Source: Acidobacteriota bacterium (lineage in GTDB: Bacteria; Acidobacteriota; UBA6911; RPQK01; JADFOI01). From it: a DNA stretch of 15,220 bases. The DNA lies in NCBI GenBank assembly GCA_022545645.1, contig JACZQQ010000042.1, positions 1-15,220 of the forward strand. The letters are read 5' to 3'. Positions 6,121-12,551 of this stretch are shown one piece after another. Numbering within the stretch: the stretch's first letter is position 1; the number at the start of each line of letters is the position of its first letter. The translations under genes were made by a program, and so were the position numbers. Below the pieces are notes generated by a model. It was not told the DNA's origin, ran no database searches, and saw only the letters and a program-made list of their open reading frames with translations.

Positions 6121-8070
6121 CTCCAGCTTCCCGCTCCAACGCAGCTGAAACCAACCCATGAGAAAGGAGAGCAAGATGCCCAACTGGAGAGCGGTGGTTT
6201 CCAGGGTGGCCCGGACTTCCAAAATAGAAAACCTGACCATCCACTCCAGTGGGGTCTCCTTGATCCAGCCGATGGTCTGCAGTTCCCGCACTCCATAACC
6301 CGCAAAAACGAAGGCCAGCACCCCCAGAAGGACTCCGGTGATAGCAAAAAAGGGGCGGAGCGGAATGCGGAGACCTACCTTGAACATGAGAAAAACAAGC
6401 GAAAATAAGATAAGGGTGCCCAACACTAAACCCATGACAATGGCGCCTCCGGCGGCTTCGCTTCTCATCCACAGGGCTTCATAAAAGAGAATCGTCTCCA
6501 CCGCTTCCCGATAAACGACCAGGAAGGCCACCGAGGCAAGGGCCAGGCCACTCCCTGTCCCCATTGCGTGCTCGGCTTTTTGTCGAATGTATTCCTTCCA
6601 ATTGCGGATATCGACCTGGCGAATCGCCCAGAAACTCACCGAAAACAGGACCGCGGCAGCCAGTAAGGAGGTCATCCCCTCGAGAGCTTCCTGCTCAAGA
6701 GGAGAGATCCCCAGAGCAAACTGAATCACCCACCAGGTGAGGATACCCACTACAATGGCCCCAACGACACCCATCACAACGTACTTTTGAAGTTCGCGGT
6801 AACCAGAGGCTGCTAGAAAAGTCAACATCACCGCTAAAAGAAGCGCTGCCTCCATGCCTTCTCGCAAAATAATGGCCAAAGATTGCACAAAGGCAAAACT
6901 CGAGGCAGCCTCCGAATCGCCGAGCGTTTGCCCCGCAAGCTTCATCAGTTCCATCACGGATTGACAACTAGCATTCACTGCCTCCACGGAAGCACCGTTA
7001 CTCAGATTCATGCGATAACGGGCAAACTGGGTTTCCAGCTCCACGGTGAGACCGCGATCCTCTTGAGCCAGTGCAGGTTCTATGGGCTCCACACCTTCCA
7101 GGTAGGCATCCAAGGCCAACTTGAGGGCCAGATCAACCCTCCCCTGCTCATAGGCTTCGCTGCTCTGATGGAGCTTTTGCGCTGCCAACAACAGAAGATC
7201 CTGCAAAGAGGCTCCGGGAGGATTTTCTCGATAGTAATCAATGTAGGCCACTTGGGCGTCGACTCCACTGTTGGCCAGTTGGCCAAGCAGTTCTTCGTTG
7301 GAGTGGACAGCCAGACTCTTCAAGGTTACCGGGAGAAGAGTGCTGGGAGGAACGGGATTGAAGCCCTTGCGAAGGGTCATGATGAAAAAGGCGATATCCC
7401 AACGTTCCTGATCACTGAGCGACTCCAGGTGGGAAGGCATTTCCGTACCCTCCACGCCGAAAGTGAGGGCATTGAAAAGCTGATGAGGAGCCAGCTGATT
7501 CATGCGCGAATCCTGAAAAGAGCGGGGAGGAGGATCCAACTCCGCTGCCGAGGGTCCCTTTCCGTCGCCCTCCAAACCATGACACTTCGCACAATTCTCT
7601 ACAAAGAGTCTCTTCCCTCTCGACAAATTGGGGACAACGGCTGGGTAGGAGATCACGTTCAAGTGCTCGGAAAACCTGGGAAGAAGGCTCAGGGTGAGGC
7701 CTCGAACTTCGCTCCACTCTCGCTTTTCTTCGATCAATCGACGAATGTTTTCCAGCTCGGTGAGGATTTCCTGAGGAGGACCGAGTTGACGAGACTCCTC
7801 CAACAAAAGCTGACTAAAGTCCAACATCTCCTGGTACTCGAATTCGCTGATGACCTGCCCCGATTCCACGGCAGCACCGTAATCCGTTCCCAGGTATTGG
7901 AGGAGAAAAATAAGCTTTTCAGGTTCAATACGCTCAGAATCCTGGGGCAAGGAGTCGGGCAAACTCGATCCCGCCCTGACCGGACTTCGAGCCGGAACAA
8001 AAAGGAGAATCAGGCCGATCAACACGGGTAGCAAGGTCAGGAAGAGTAGCAGGCGTCTGGTCAACTTCAT
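6106..8070 (-). CDS. Cytochrome c-FTR1 iron permease fusion
   Basis: Predicted inner-membrane high-affinity iron permease with its own periplasmic cytochrome c domain. Seen in 654 residues: an N-terminal signal peptide/anchor (MKLTRRLLLFLTLLPVLIGL), a helical periplasmic segment, a class I cytochrome c domain with haem site CAKCH at 160-164 and distal Met211 in GTEMPSH, a second helical region (about 250-385), and an FTR1 membrane domain from about 393 with seven hydrophobic stretches. The iron-translocation motif REGxE occurs as REGME (403-407) and as the variant REAVE (521-525). In FTR1 proteins both motifs bind and move iron, so the Gly to Ala change in the second is worth noting. The fusion suggests electron transfer from iron oxidation coupled to uptake; that is inference from the domain order. 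The neighbouring hemE fits an iron/haem theme. An AT-rich dyad lies just upstream. Confidence 0.88.
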   Translation of the reverse strand: MKLTRRLLLFLTLLPVLIGLILLFVPARSPVRAGSSLPDSLPQDSERIEPEKLIFLLQYLGTDYGAAVESGQVISEFEYQEMLDFSQLLLEESRQLGPPQEILTELENIRRLIEEKREWSEVRGLTLSLLPRFSEHLNVISYPAVVPNLSRGKRLFVENCAKCHGLEGDGKGPSAAELDPPPRSFQDSRMNQLAPHQLFNALTFGVEGTEMPSHLESLSDQERWDIAFFIMTLRKGFNPVPPSTLLPVTLKSLAVHSNEELLGQLANSGVDAQVAYIDYYRENPPGASLQDLLLLAAQKLHQSSEAYEQGRVDLALKLALDAYLEGVEPIEPALAQEDRGLTVELETQFARYRMNLSNGASVEAVNASCQSVMELMKLAGQTLGDSEAASSFAFVQSLAIILREGMEAALLLAVMLTFLAASGYRELQKYVVMGVVGAIVVGILTWWVIQFALGISPLEQEALEGMTSLLAAAVLFSVSFWAIRQVDIRNWKEYIRQKAEHAMGTGSGLALASVAFLVVYREAVETILFYEALWMRSEAAGGAIVMGLVLGTLILFSLVFLMFKVGLRIPLRPFFAITGVLLGVLAFVFAGYGVRELQTIGWIKETPLEWMVRFSILEVRATLETTALQLGILLSFLMGWFQLRWSGKLETADN

Positions 8071-8096
8071 CGCTGTGAGATTCTCTTTGAGGTTCT

Positions 8097-8117
8097 AATT
8101 GAAATCGAATTTCAATT
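8097..8117. promoter_or_regulatory. 9-bp AT-rich dyad upstream of the iron permease, possible operator
   Basis: AATTGAAAT-CGA-ATTTCAATT is a perfect 9+3+9 inverted repeat 27 nt upstream of the permease ATG (minus strand). A weak promoter candidate on the same strand (TTGAAA at 8155-8150, then 17 nt, then TAAGCT) would place the dyad at the transcription start, a normal place for a repressor. It has the size of a Fur- or DtxR-type site but does not match the Fur consensus well, so the regulator is unknown. Confidence 0.4.
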
Positions 8118-8151
8118 TCAGGATGAAGCTTAGCACCCCCAGGACGGGGTT

Positions 8152-8754
8152 TCAAGAGGGCATTCGGGGGAATTCGGGGGGGAATTCGGGGACTGTCCCC
8201 GAATTCCCGCTGGAGGTGTTCATGGCAATGCGCTCCGAAAGATCGCTCCACCGTACTAGAAAGTCATCGAGCAACAGGTGATTGCCGCTCGACTCCACTT
8301 CCCCTTCAGTATCTTTGTACTGGAAATAGTAAAGGGTGTAGGAGTCGGTGGCATACAATCCACCGGACCGTTGATAACTGACCCGGCTGTCATATTCACC
8401 GAGGAGCTCTCCCGACTGGTTAAAAACCGCAAGGCCCTCCAATATGGTTTCAGGAACCACTCGTACCAGATTGTTGGTTAGAGGAATGTAGAGTTCCTCC
8501 TTGTCGGTTCGAAAGATCTCTTCAAATTTAAGTTTGCACGCCATCCCTTGAAGGTCTTCACTTAAACCCGTCAGGACTTCATCCACCTGCTCCCACCTTG
8601 CCCTTTGAGGAGAACCCCGGGTTTTGAATTTGACGGGCAGCTTCTTTTCTCTAAGAACAGTCGCACAACTCTCTTGTCCATGAAGGAAGGGGGCAATCTG
8701 AGCCAGGGCCAGAGCCAAAAATCCGCACCAGAGATAGGCCAATGTTCTTTTCAT
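8152..8754 (-). CDS. Secreted protein of unknown function with REP-encoded C-terminus
   Basis: I do not recognise a family. Seen in 200 residues: a Sec-type signal peptide (MKRTLAYLWCGFLALALAQ, with likely cleavage near the HGQ-ES junction), then a soluble domain with only two cysteines (in ESCATV and GMACKL), which could form a disulfide. It has many beta-prone stretches such as ELYIPLTNNLVRVVP and YTLYYFQYKD. Start: the ATG at 8754 is preferred over one 33 nt upstream because it begins the signal peptide and has GAGG 6 nt before it. The last 20 or so residues (SGNSGTVPEFPPEFPRMPS) are translated from the palindromic repeat at 8162-8208 and read as low-complexity Pro/Glu/Phe, so they are probably not original. 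It sits 45 nt after hemE and 81 nt before the permease, in the same direction, which suggests an envelope role linked to iron or haem. Confidence 0.7.
   Translation of the reverse strand: MKRTLAYLWCGFLALALAQIAPFLHGQESCATVLREKKLPVKFKTRGSPQRARWEQVDEVLTGLSEDLQGMACKLKFEEIFRTDKEELYIPLTNNLVRVVPETILEGLAVFNQSGELLGEYDSRVSYQRSGGLYATDSYTLYYFQYKDTEGEVESSGNHLLLDDFLVRWSDLSERIAMNTSSGNSGTVPEFPPEFPRMPS
8162..8208. repeat. REP-like palindromic element with repeated ATTCGGGG units
   Basis: A perfect 14-bp inverted repeat with a one-base centre occupies 8180-8208: GGGAATTCGGGGAC, T, GTCCCCGAATTCCC. It is preceded by two partial copies of the same arm (ATTCGGGGG at 8162-8170 and AATTCGGGGG at 8171-8180), as if half-units had accumulated. 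GGGGAC/GTCCCC palindromes of this type recur between genes in several bacterial groups and look like REP elements, the class mobilised by REP-associated tyrosine (RAYT, IS200-like) transposases. No such transposase is in the window. Confidence 0.7.
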
Positions 8755-8799
8755 GGAGTGCCTCGTCTCATCCCGGAAGTTTATCACGCGGAAGCTGTT

Positions 8800-9837
8800 T
8801 TATCTTTTGCTCTTGGCATGGACCCACTCAACGACAGCCTCAACATTTTCCACCGGGGTTTCAGGCAGGATCCCGTGTCCCAGGTTAAAGATATGCCCAG
8901 GACGCCCGTCCGCCTGTTCCAGGACCTGGTCCACTTTTTCTTCCAGACAACTCGGTGGGGCAAATAGGGCCACGGGGTCCAGGTTTCCCTGAATGGGGGT
9001 GTTGCTTCCTAAACGGCCCCGGGCTTCCTTCAAGCTGATCCGCCAATCCACTCCCATCACCGTCCCTCCCGCCTCCTTCATCAGTTCCAGAAGCGTTGCC
9101 GTTCCCGTACCGAAGTGAATCAAGGGAACCGAGTAGGGCTTCAGGCGCGCAAAGATTTTCTGGGAATAGGGTAGAACATAGCGTCGATAATCCTCCGGTT
9201 CAAGACAACCGACCCAACTGTCAAACAGCTGGATAGCCTGAGCTCCGGCCTCGATCTGAGCAGTGAGGTAGCGTGCCATGATTTCCGAAGCCGTCTCCAT
9301 AAGTCTTTGCCAGGCCTCCGGGTGGGAATACATGAGGCGCTTGGTATGAAGAAAATTCCTGGAGTATCCTCCTTCAATCATGTAGCTGGCCACGGTAAAA
9401 GGGGCTCCAGCGAACCCGATCAAAGCGATCTTCGGGTCCAACTCGCTGCGCACAAGCCCGAGGGTCTCCAACACACACTTGAGATCCTCCTCCGGATCAC
9501 CGGCATGAAGCTTTTCTACATCTTCGGGACTTCGAATAGGCTGGTGGATCACGGGTCCTTTACCCTTCACAAAATCAAAACCGACGCCCATACTCTTGAG
9601 GGGTAGCAGAATATCGGCAAAGACAATCGCCGCATCCAAGTCAAAACGGCGGATCGGCTGCAGGGTCACCTCTTTAGCCAGGTCGGGCCGGGTACAGAGC
9701 TCCAAGAGAGTGTGTTTCTCCCGCAGTTTTCGATACTCCTGCATATAACGACCGGCCTGGCGCATAAACCAGATCGGCGTGCAATCCACCTCCTCGCCCC
9801 GGCAGGCTTTCAAAAATCGCGAATCATTCTCTGTCAT
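8800..9837 (-). CDS. hemE: Uroporphyrinogen decarboxylase
   Basis: Removes four carboxyl groups from uroporphyrinogen III to give coproporphyrinogen III in haem biosynthesis; cytoplasmic, cofactor-free. Seen in 345 residues, the usual length: the N-terminal signature PIWFMRQAGRYMQEYR (21-36) with the substrate-binding arginines 26 and 30, the catalytic Asp75 in FDLDAAIVFADIL, the GFAGAPFTVASYMIEGG segment near 141-157, IQLFDSWVG, HFGTGT, and the C-terminal NLGHGILPETPVENV. It is complete and intact. It is divergent from the cysteine operon, sharing the control region 9838-10027, and heads a minus-strand run into the secreted protein and the cytochrome/iron permease. The start ATG has only a weak GAGAG upstream. 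Uroporphyrinogen III is also the substrate of CobA across the divergent region, so the two branches of tetrapyrrole metabolism start back to back. Confidence 0.97.
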   Translation of the reverse strand: MTENDSRFLKACRGEEVDCTPIWFMRQAGRYMQEYRKLREKHTLLELCTRPDLAKEVTLQPIRRFDLDAAIVFADILLPLKSMGVGFDFVKGKGPVIHQPIRSPEDVEKLHAGDPEEDLKCVLETLGLVRSELDPKIALIGFAGAPFTVASYMIEGGYSRNFLHTKRLMYSHPEAWQRLMETASEIMARYLTAQIEAGAQAIQLFDSWVGCLEPEDYRRYVLPYSQKIFARLKPYSVPLIHFGTGTATLLELMKEAGGTVMGVDWRISLKEARGRLGSNTPIQGNLDPVALFAPPSCLEEKVDQVLEQADGRPGHIFNLGHGILPETPVENVEAVVEWVHAKSKR

Positions 9838-9941
9838 GCGGCTCTCATCCTACTCGATTTTGGCCTCCCTCACAGAATAGACCTGTTCCCCTTCCACTCT
9901 TTGGCAGGTGGGGGCCTGGACTTGCAGGCGGAAATCCGGGA

Positions 9942-9954
9942 TAATGTATCATTA
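9942..9954. promoter_or_regulatory. Small AT-rich dyad in the hemE/cys divergent region
   Basis: TAATG-TAT-CATTA is a perfect 5+3+5 dyad about 105 bases before hemE and 34 bases before the cys -35 hexamer. The wider sequence (GATAATG) recalls part of a Fur box, but only one half fits. It may be an operator for either gene, or chance in an AT-rich spot. Confidence 0.2.
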
Positions 9955-9987
9955 GAGTAACTTACATACGAATAGGCCGAGTGGGGG

Positions 9988-10017
9988 TTGACAAAACCTC
10001 CGCGACTGCTCTAAAGT
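9988..10017 (+). promoter_or_regulatory. Sigma-70-type promoter of the cysteine operon
   Basis: A perfect -35 (TTGACA, 9988-9993) is followed by 18 nt and TAAAGT (10012-10017, four of six bases of TATAAT); TCTAAA at 10010-10015 with a 16-nt spacer is the alternative. The predicted start is about 10022-10025, i.e. just before or at the first codon of the leader ORF, so the mRNA would have almost no 5' leader in front of it. Confidence 0.6.
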
Positions 10018-10027
10018 AACCACCGTG

Positions 10028-10138
10028 ATGGAAAGCATGAGTTTGAACAGCATCCCCCGGACAGCTTGCATCTGTTGTTGTAGCAATATTGTGTCCAGGG
10101 AGCGATGCCTGCTGACGGCTCTCCATCGTATGGAATAA
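10028..10138 (+). CDS. Cys-rich leader peptide of the cysteine operon (attenuator)
   Basis: A 36-codon ORF lying between a promoter and an intrinsic terminator, directly upstream of cysH. Its middle reads RTACICCCSN: the codons at 10067-10081 are TGC ATC TGT TGT TGT, four Cys codons in five, and a fifth Cys is at codon 27. Such Cys density is far above that of the surrounding proteins, and there is no sign of a metal-binding protein family. By analogy with amino-acid leader peptides (trp, his, leu) and the Cys-rich upstream ORFs of actinobacterial sulfur genes, ribosomes should stall here when Cys-tRNA is scarce and so alter folding of the downstream RNA. Start: GTG 10025, ATG 10028 and ATG 10037 are all in frame. 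None has a good Shine-Dalgarno, and with the predicted transcription start at about 10024 the first two would be leaderless. Function inferred from architecture. Confidence 0.75.
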   Translation: MESMSLNSIPRTACICCCSNIVSRERCLLTALHRME

Positions 10139-10150
10139 TTCCGAAACGAT
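10098..10150 (+). promoter_or_regulatory. Candidate alternative RNA stems downstream of the Cys codons
   Basis: Several short mutually exclusive pairings lie between the Cys codons and the terminator: GGGAGC 10098-10103 with GCTCTC 10118-10123; CGATG 10103-10107 with CATCG 10124-10128; ATCGT 10125-10129 with ACGAT 10146-10150. In addition CCTGC 10108-10112 can pair with GCAGG 10170-10174, the base of the terminator's 5' arm, and would act as antiterminator. Each pairing is only 5-6 bp, so this is a hand-drawn proposal and not a folded structure. Confidence 0.35.
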
Positions 10151-10161
10151 TTTGAGATCCG

Positions 10162-10199
10162 AAAGGCCCGCAGGGTTGCTCCTGCGGGCCTTTTTTTTT
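10162..10199 (+). terminator. Intrinsic terminator between leader ORF and cysH
   Basis: AAAGGCCCGCAGG (10162-10174) pairs perfectly with CCTGCGGGCCTTT (10181-10193) around a 6-nt GTTGCT loop, with the T run continuing to 10199 (nine T in a row). This is a textbook Rho-independent terminator. It stands after the leader stop codon and 40 nt before the cysH ATG, and no gene other than the leader lies between it and the promoter, so it must act as a conditional (attenuator) terminator if cysH is expressed from this promoter. Confidence 0.9.
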
Positions 10200-10238
10200 G
10201 CGTTGGCGCGAGAGTCTTAGTTTTTTTGGAGATCAGCT

Positions 10239-10943
10239 ATGCAATTACCGGTTCTGTCACCACCTGATGAGCTTCCCATCGGAGAGGAAAGTTCAACCGA
10301 ACAGCTCATCGAATGGACCTTAGAGCGATTTTCTCACCAGAGACTGGTCCTCACGACGGGTTTTGGAATGGAGGGCTGCGCGTTGATTGAAATGTATGCT
10401 GCTCATCGGAAGCCCTTGGACGTGATCTACCTGGACACGATGTTTTTCTTCCCGGAAACCTACAGCCTGATCGACAAGTTGAAGAGCCGCCACCCGCACC
10501 TCAATTTCATCAATCGAGGTACCACGCTGACCCCTGAAGAACAGGAGCTTCAGCATGGGCCCCAGTTATGGAAAAAGAACCCTGACCTGTGTTGCCAATT
10601 GCGCAAGGTCGACCCCATGCGGGAGACATTGCGGGACATCGATATTTGGATAACGGCGGTGCGGCGCAGTCAAGCTCCCAGCCGAGCCGGGGTACAAGTG
10701 GTGGAATGGAATTGGAAGTATCAGGTGCTCAAAATCAGTCCTCTGGCCAAGTGGTCCCGGAAAAGCATTCGCGATTTCGTCGAGTCTCACCAAGTTCCTT
10801 ACAACGAGCTGCATGACAAGGGCTACCCCAGTGTCGGTTGCACACATTGCACTCGTGCGGTCCCCGGATTATCGGCAGATCGCTATTCCCGAGAGGGAAG
10901 ATGGGCAGGGACGGAAAAGACGGAATGCGGATTGCACACCTAA
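10239..10943 (+). CDS. cysH: Assimilatory adenylyl-sulfate (APS/PAPS) reductase
   Basis: Reduces activated sulfate (APS, possibly PAPS) to sulfite with thioredoxin-like donors, in the cytoplasm; first step of this operon's pathway. Seen in 234 residues: the adenine nucleotide alpha-hydrolase fold with TTGFGMEG at 39-46 and VIYLDTMFFFPETY at 62-75, the cysteine pair Cys118-Cys119 in PDLCCQLRKV, the second pair Cys201-x2-Cys204 in VGCTHC, and the C-terminal catalytic Cys230 in the GRWAGTEKTECGLH motif. The CC plus CxxC pattern is the 4Fe-4S signature of bacterial APS reductases, absent from enterobacterial PAPS reductases, so APS is the more likely substrate. Start: the ATG at 10239 has GGAGAT 5-7 nt upstream. 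It is the first full gene after the attenuator. Confidence 0.95.
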   Translation: MQLPVLSPPDELPIGEESSTEQLIEWTLERFSHQRLVLTTGFGMEGCALIEMYAAHRKPLDVIYLDTMFFFPETYSLIDKLKSRHPHLNFINRGTTLTPEEQELQHGPQLWKKNPDLCCQLRKVDPMRETLRDIDIWITAVRRSQAPSRAGVQVVEWNWKYQVLKISPLAKWSRKSIRDFVESHQVPYNELHDKGYPSVGCTHCTRAVPGLSADRYSREGRWAGTEKTECGLHT

Positions 10944-10962
10944 CCCACCCGAGTCCTCTCCC

Positions 10963-11745
10963 ATGCCGATAGACCCAGAGCAAGGTACGGTGATCCTGGC
11001 TGCTCATGGGTCCAGACGCGAGCCTGTTGCCAATGCCGTGGTTCAGGAGCATGCCCGCAGGCTCCAAGAAGAGTATGGTTGGGGAACAGTCAAGGCCACT
11101 TTTAGACAGGGGACACCCTCTTTCGGTGAAGTTCTCGACTCTCTCTCAGTTGATGAGGTCACTGTCGTTCCCTTTTTTGCCGCGGACGGTTATTATGCGA
11201 GAACCGTGCTGCCCCGGGAACTGTCCTTGAATCAACGGTACCCGCAGATGCGTGTGCGCTTCACGGAGGCAGTGGGAAGCCATCCCAGGATTCCCCCCTT
11301 GGTGGATCAAAGAGTGAGACAACTTATGCAGCAGTTCCATCTGAGTGCAGAGCAGACGGCTCTCATCGTGGTCGGTCACGGCACACGGCGTCATGCCTTG
11401 AGCAGTGCCAGCACACGGGCCTTGGTGGAAGAATTGAGAAAATTCGGAGTCTGTTCCGAAATCCATCTGGCGTTTCTCGATGAACCGCCCCAGCTGGAAG
11501 AGGTCTTCCGGGCGCTTTCGCGGCCCCAGACTGTGGTTTTCCCTTTCTTTATGGGAAGCAGTTATCACGTCCTGCAAGACCTCCCCAGACGTCTGGGCAT
11601 GGAGAATGTGGTGGGGACTCCATTTCCGGCCCAGGCAACCCGGGCAGGGCAACAGGTGGTCTTCGATCGGGCTATCGGCTCAGATGAGGAGATGACCTCC
11701 ATCATCGCTGAGCTGGCTGCTCACGGCCGGAGTGCACAGGAGTAA
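10963..11745 (+). CDS. Sirohydrochlorin chelatase, CbiX/SirB family, two-domain
   Basis: Predicted to insert metal into sirohydrochlorin; beside cysH and cobA, iron (siroheme, SirB role) is more likely than cobalt. Seen in 260 residues: two homologous halves. The first carries His15 in LAAHGSRR, the second His139 in VVGHGTRRH. The second metal-binding histidine of the family (P-F-F-x-x-G-x-H pattern) is present in the second half (FPFFMGSSYHVLQDLP, His202) but replaced by Tyr78 in the first (PFFAADGYYARTVLP), so the complete site is in the C-terminal half. Start: the frame stays open upstream into cysH, but the ATG at 10963, 19 nt after the cysH stop, puts the first beta strand (TVILAAHGS) at the expected place. 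The ribosome binding site is weak, consistent with coupling to cysH. Confidence 0.85.
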   Translation: MPIDPEQGTVILAAHGSRREPVANAVVQEHARRLQEEYGWGTVKATFRQGTPSFGEVLDSLSVDEVTVVPFFAADGYYARTVLPRELSLNQRYPQMRVRFTEAVGSHPRIPPLVDQRVRQLMQQFHLSAEQTALIVVGHGTRRHALSSASTRALVEELRKFGVCSEIHLAFLDEPPQLEEVFRALSRPQTVVFPFFMGSSYHVLQDLPRRLGMENVVGTPFPAQATRAGQQVVFDRAIGSDEEMTSIIAELAAHGRSAQE

Positions 11746-11750
11746 ATATT

Positions 11751-12551
11751 ATGGAAAGGAGTACGGGAACCGTTTATCTGGTGGGCGCCGGTCCGGGCGA
11801 TCCCGATTTGATTACCGTCAAGGGACTGGAGCTGTTGCGTCGAGCAGGAGTGGTCGTTTACGACCGCCTGATCCCACGGGAGCTGTTATTGCAGTGCCGT
11901 CGCACAGCTGAGTTGATTCATGTGGGCAAGAAACCCGGCAGGCCCTCGATTGCTCAAGAACAAATCAATCGAATGCTCATCGATCGAGCCCTGCAAGGAA
12001 AATTAGTCGTTCGTTTGAAAGGCGGAGATCCTTTCGTTTTTGGCCGAGGGGGTGAAGAGCAGAACGCCTGTCAGAAGGCCGGGGTACACTGCGTCGTCGT
12101 GCCTGGCGTCAGTAGCGCTTTGGCTGCACCGGCATCGGTTGGAATTCCGGTGACTTATCGCCAAAAGAGTCGCCACTTCGTGGTGGTCACGGGCCACAGC
12201 AATGGAGAAGGAGACCCTCTGGACTATTCCGCTCTGGCCTCGATCGATACCATTGTCATTCTGATGGGCCGTTCAAAATTGGCCGAATTCTGCGAGTCAC
12301 TCATGATAGCCGGGAAAGATCCCGCCACACCTGCTGCTTGCGTGGAATGGGCCACAACCCAAAAGCAACGGCTGAGCACCGGATCTCTGCAGTCGATTGC
12401 GGCCTTGGTTGAGCGGGACAAGCTGCAGCCGCCTGTGGTCACCATTGTAGGAGAGGTCGCCGCTCTGGCGGCAACTTCTGACTCCTTTGCCCGCGAGTGC
12501 TGGCAGCTTGCAGACCCGGCTCATCGTGGAGACCACCCATGGCTGAGCTGA
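11751..12551 (+). CDS. cobA: Uroporphyrinogen-III C-methyltransferase (SUMT)
   Basis: Uses two SAM to methylate uroporphyrinogen III at C-2 and C-7, giving precorrin-2 on the way to siroheme (or B12). Seen in 266 residues: the N-terminal YLVGAGPGDPDLITVKGL (9-26), VVYDRLI, VRLKGGDPFVFGRGGEE (87-103), the SAM-site segment VPGVSSALAAPASVGIPVTYR (117-137), VVTGH, and the C-terminal VEWATTQKQR and PPVVTIVGEV. All SUMT landmarks are intact. It is the monofunctional form, lacking the CysG-type dehydrogenase/ferrochelatase domain, so the precorrin-2 dehydrogenase must lie elsewhere, while the chelatase is supplied by the preceding gene. AGGAG (11738-11742) overlaps the preceding stop codon and is 8 nt from the ATG. 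Its 3' end overlaps cysM by 13 nt. Confidence 0.95.
   Translation: MERSTGTVYLVGAGPGDPDLITVKGLELLRRAGVVVYDRLIPRELLLQCRRTAELIHVGKKPGRPSIAQEQINRMLIDRALQGKLVVRLKGGDPFVFGRGGEEQNACQKAGVHCVVVPGVSSALAAPASVGIPVTYRQKSRHFVVVTGHSNGEGDPLDYSALASIDTIVILMGRSKLAEFCESLMIAGKDPATPAACVEWATTQKQRLSTGSLQSIAALVERDKLQPPVVTIVGEVAALAATSDSFARECWQLADPAHRGDHPWLS

Noticed and set aside
6883..8031. Long plus-strand ORF (382 codons) opposite the cytochrome c-FTR1 gene
   Set aside because: The minus-strand frame has clear CAKCH and REGxE motifs and a signal peptide; the plus-strand product has no recognisable features and is an antisense shadow.
10066..10086. The Cys-rich ORF as a small metal-binding (rubredoxin- or metallothionein-like) protein
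   Set aside because: Cysteines are in one run plus a single further one, without CxxC pairs, and the ORF sits between promoter and terminator, which fits a leader peptide better.
9960..10240. SAM or other known riboswitch upstream of cysH
   Set aside because: I could not find the conserved core of a SAM-I/SAM-II or cobalamin riboswitch; the Cys leader explains the terminator.
10813..10962. N-terminal extension of the chelatase overlapping cysH
   Set aside because: The frame is open, but the extension would overlap most of the conserved cysH end and does not look like a chelatase; the ATG at 10963 puts the first strand at the normal position.
12497..12538. Upstream start for cysM inside cobA
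   Set aside because: The ATG at 12539 has GGAGA before it and gives the normal N-terminus; the earlier start adds 14 residues without family support.
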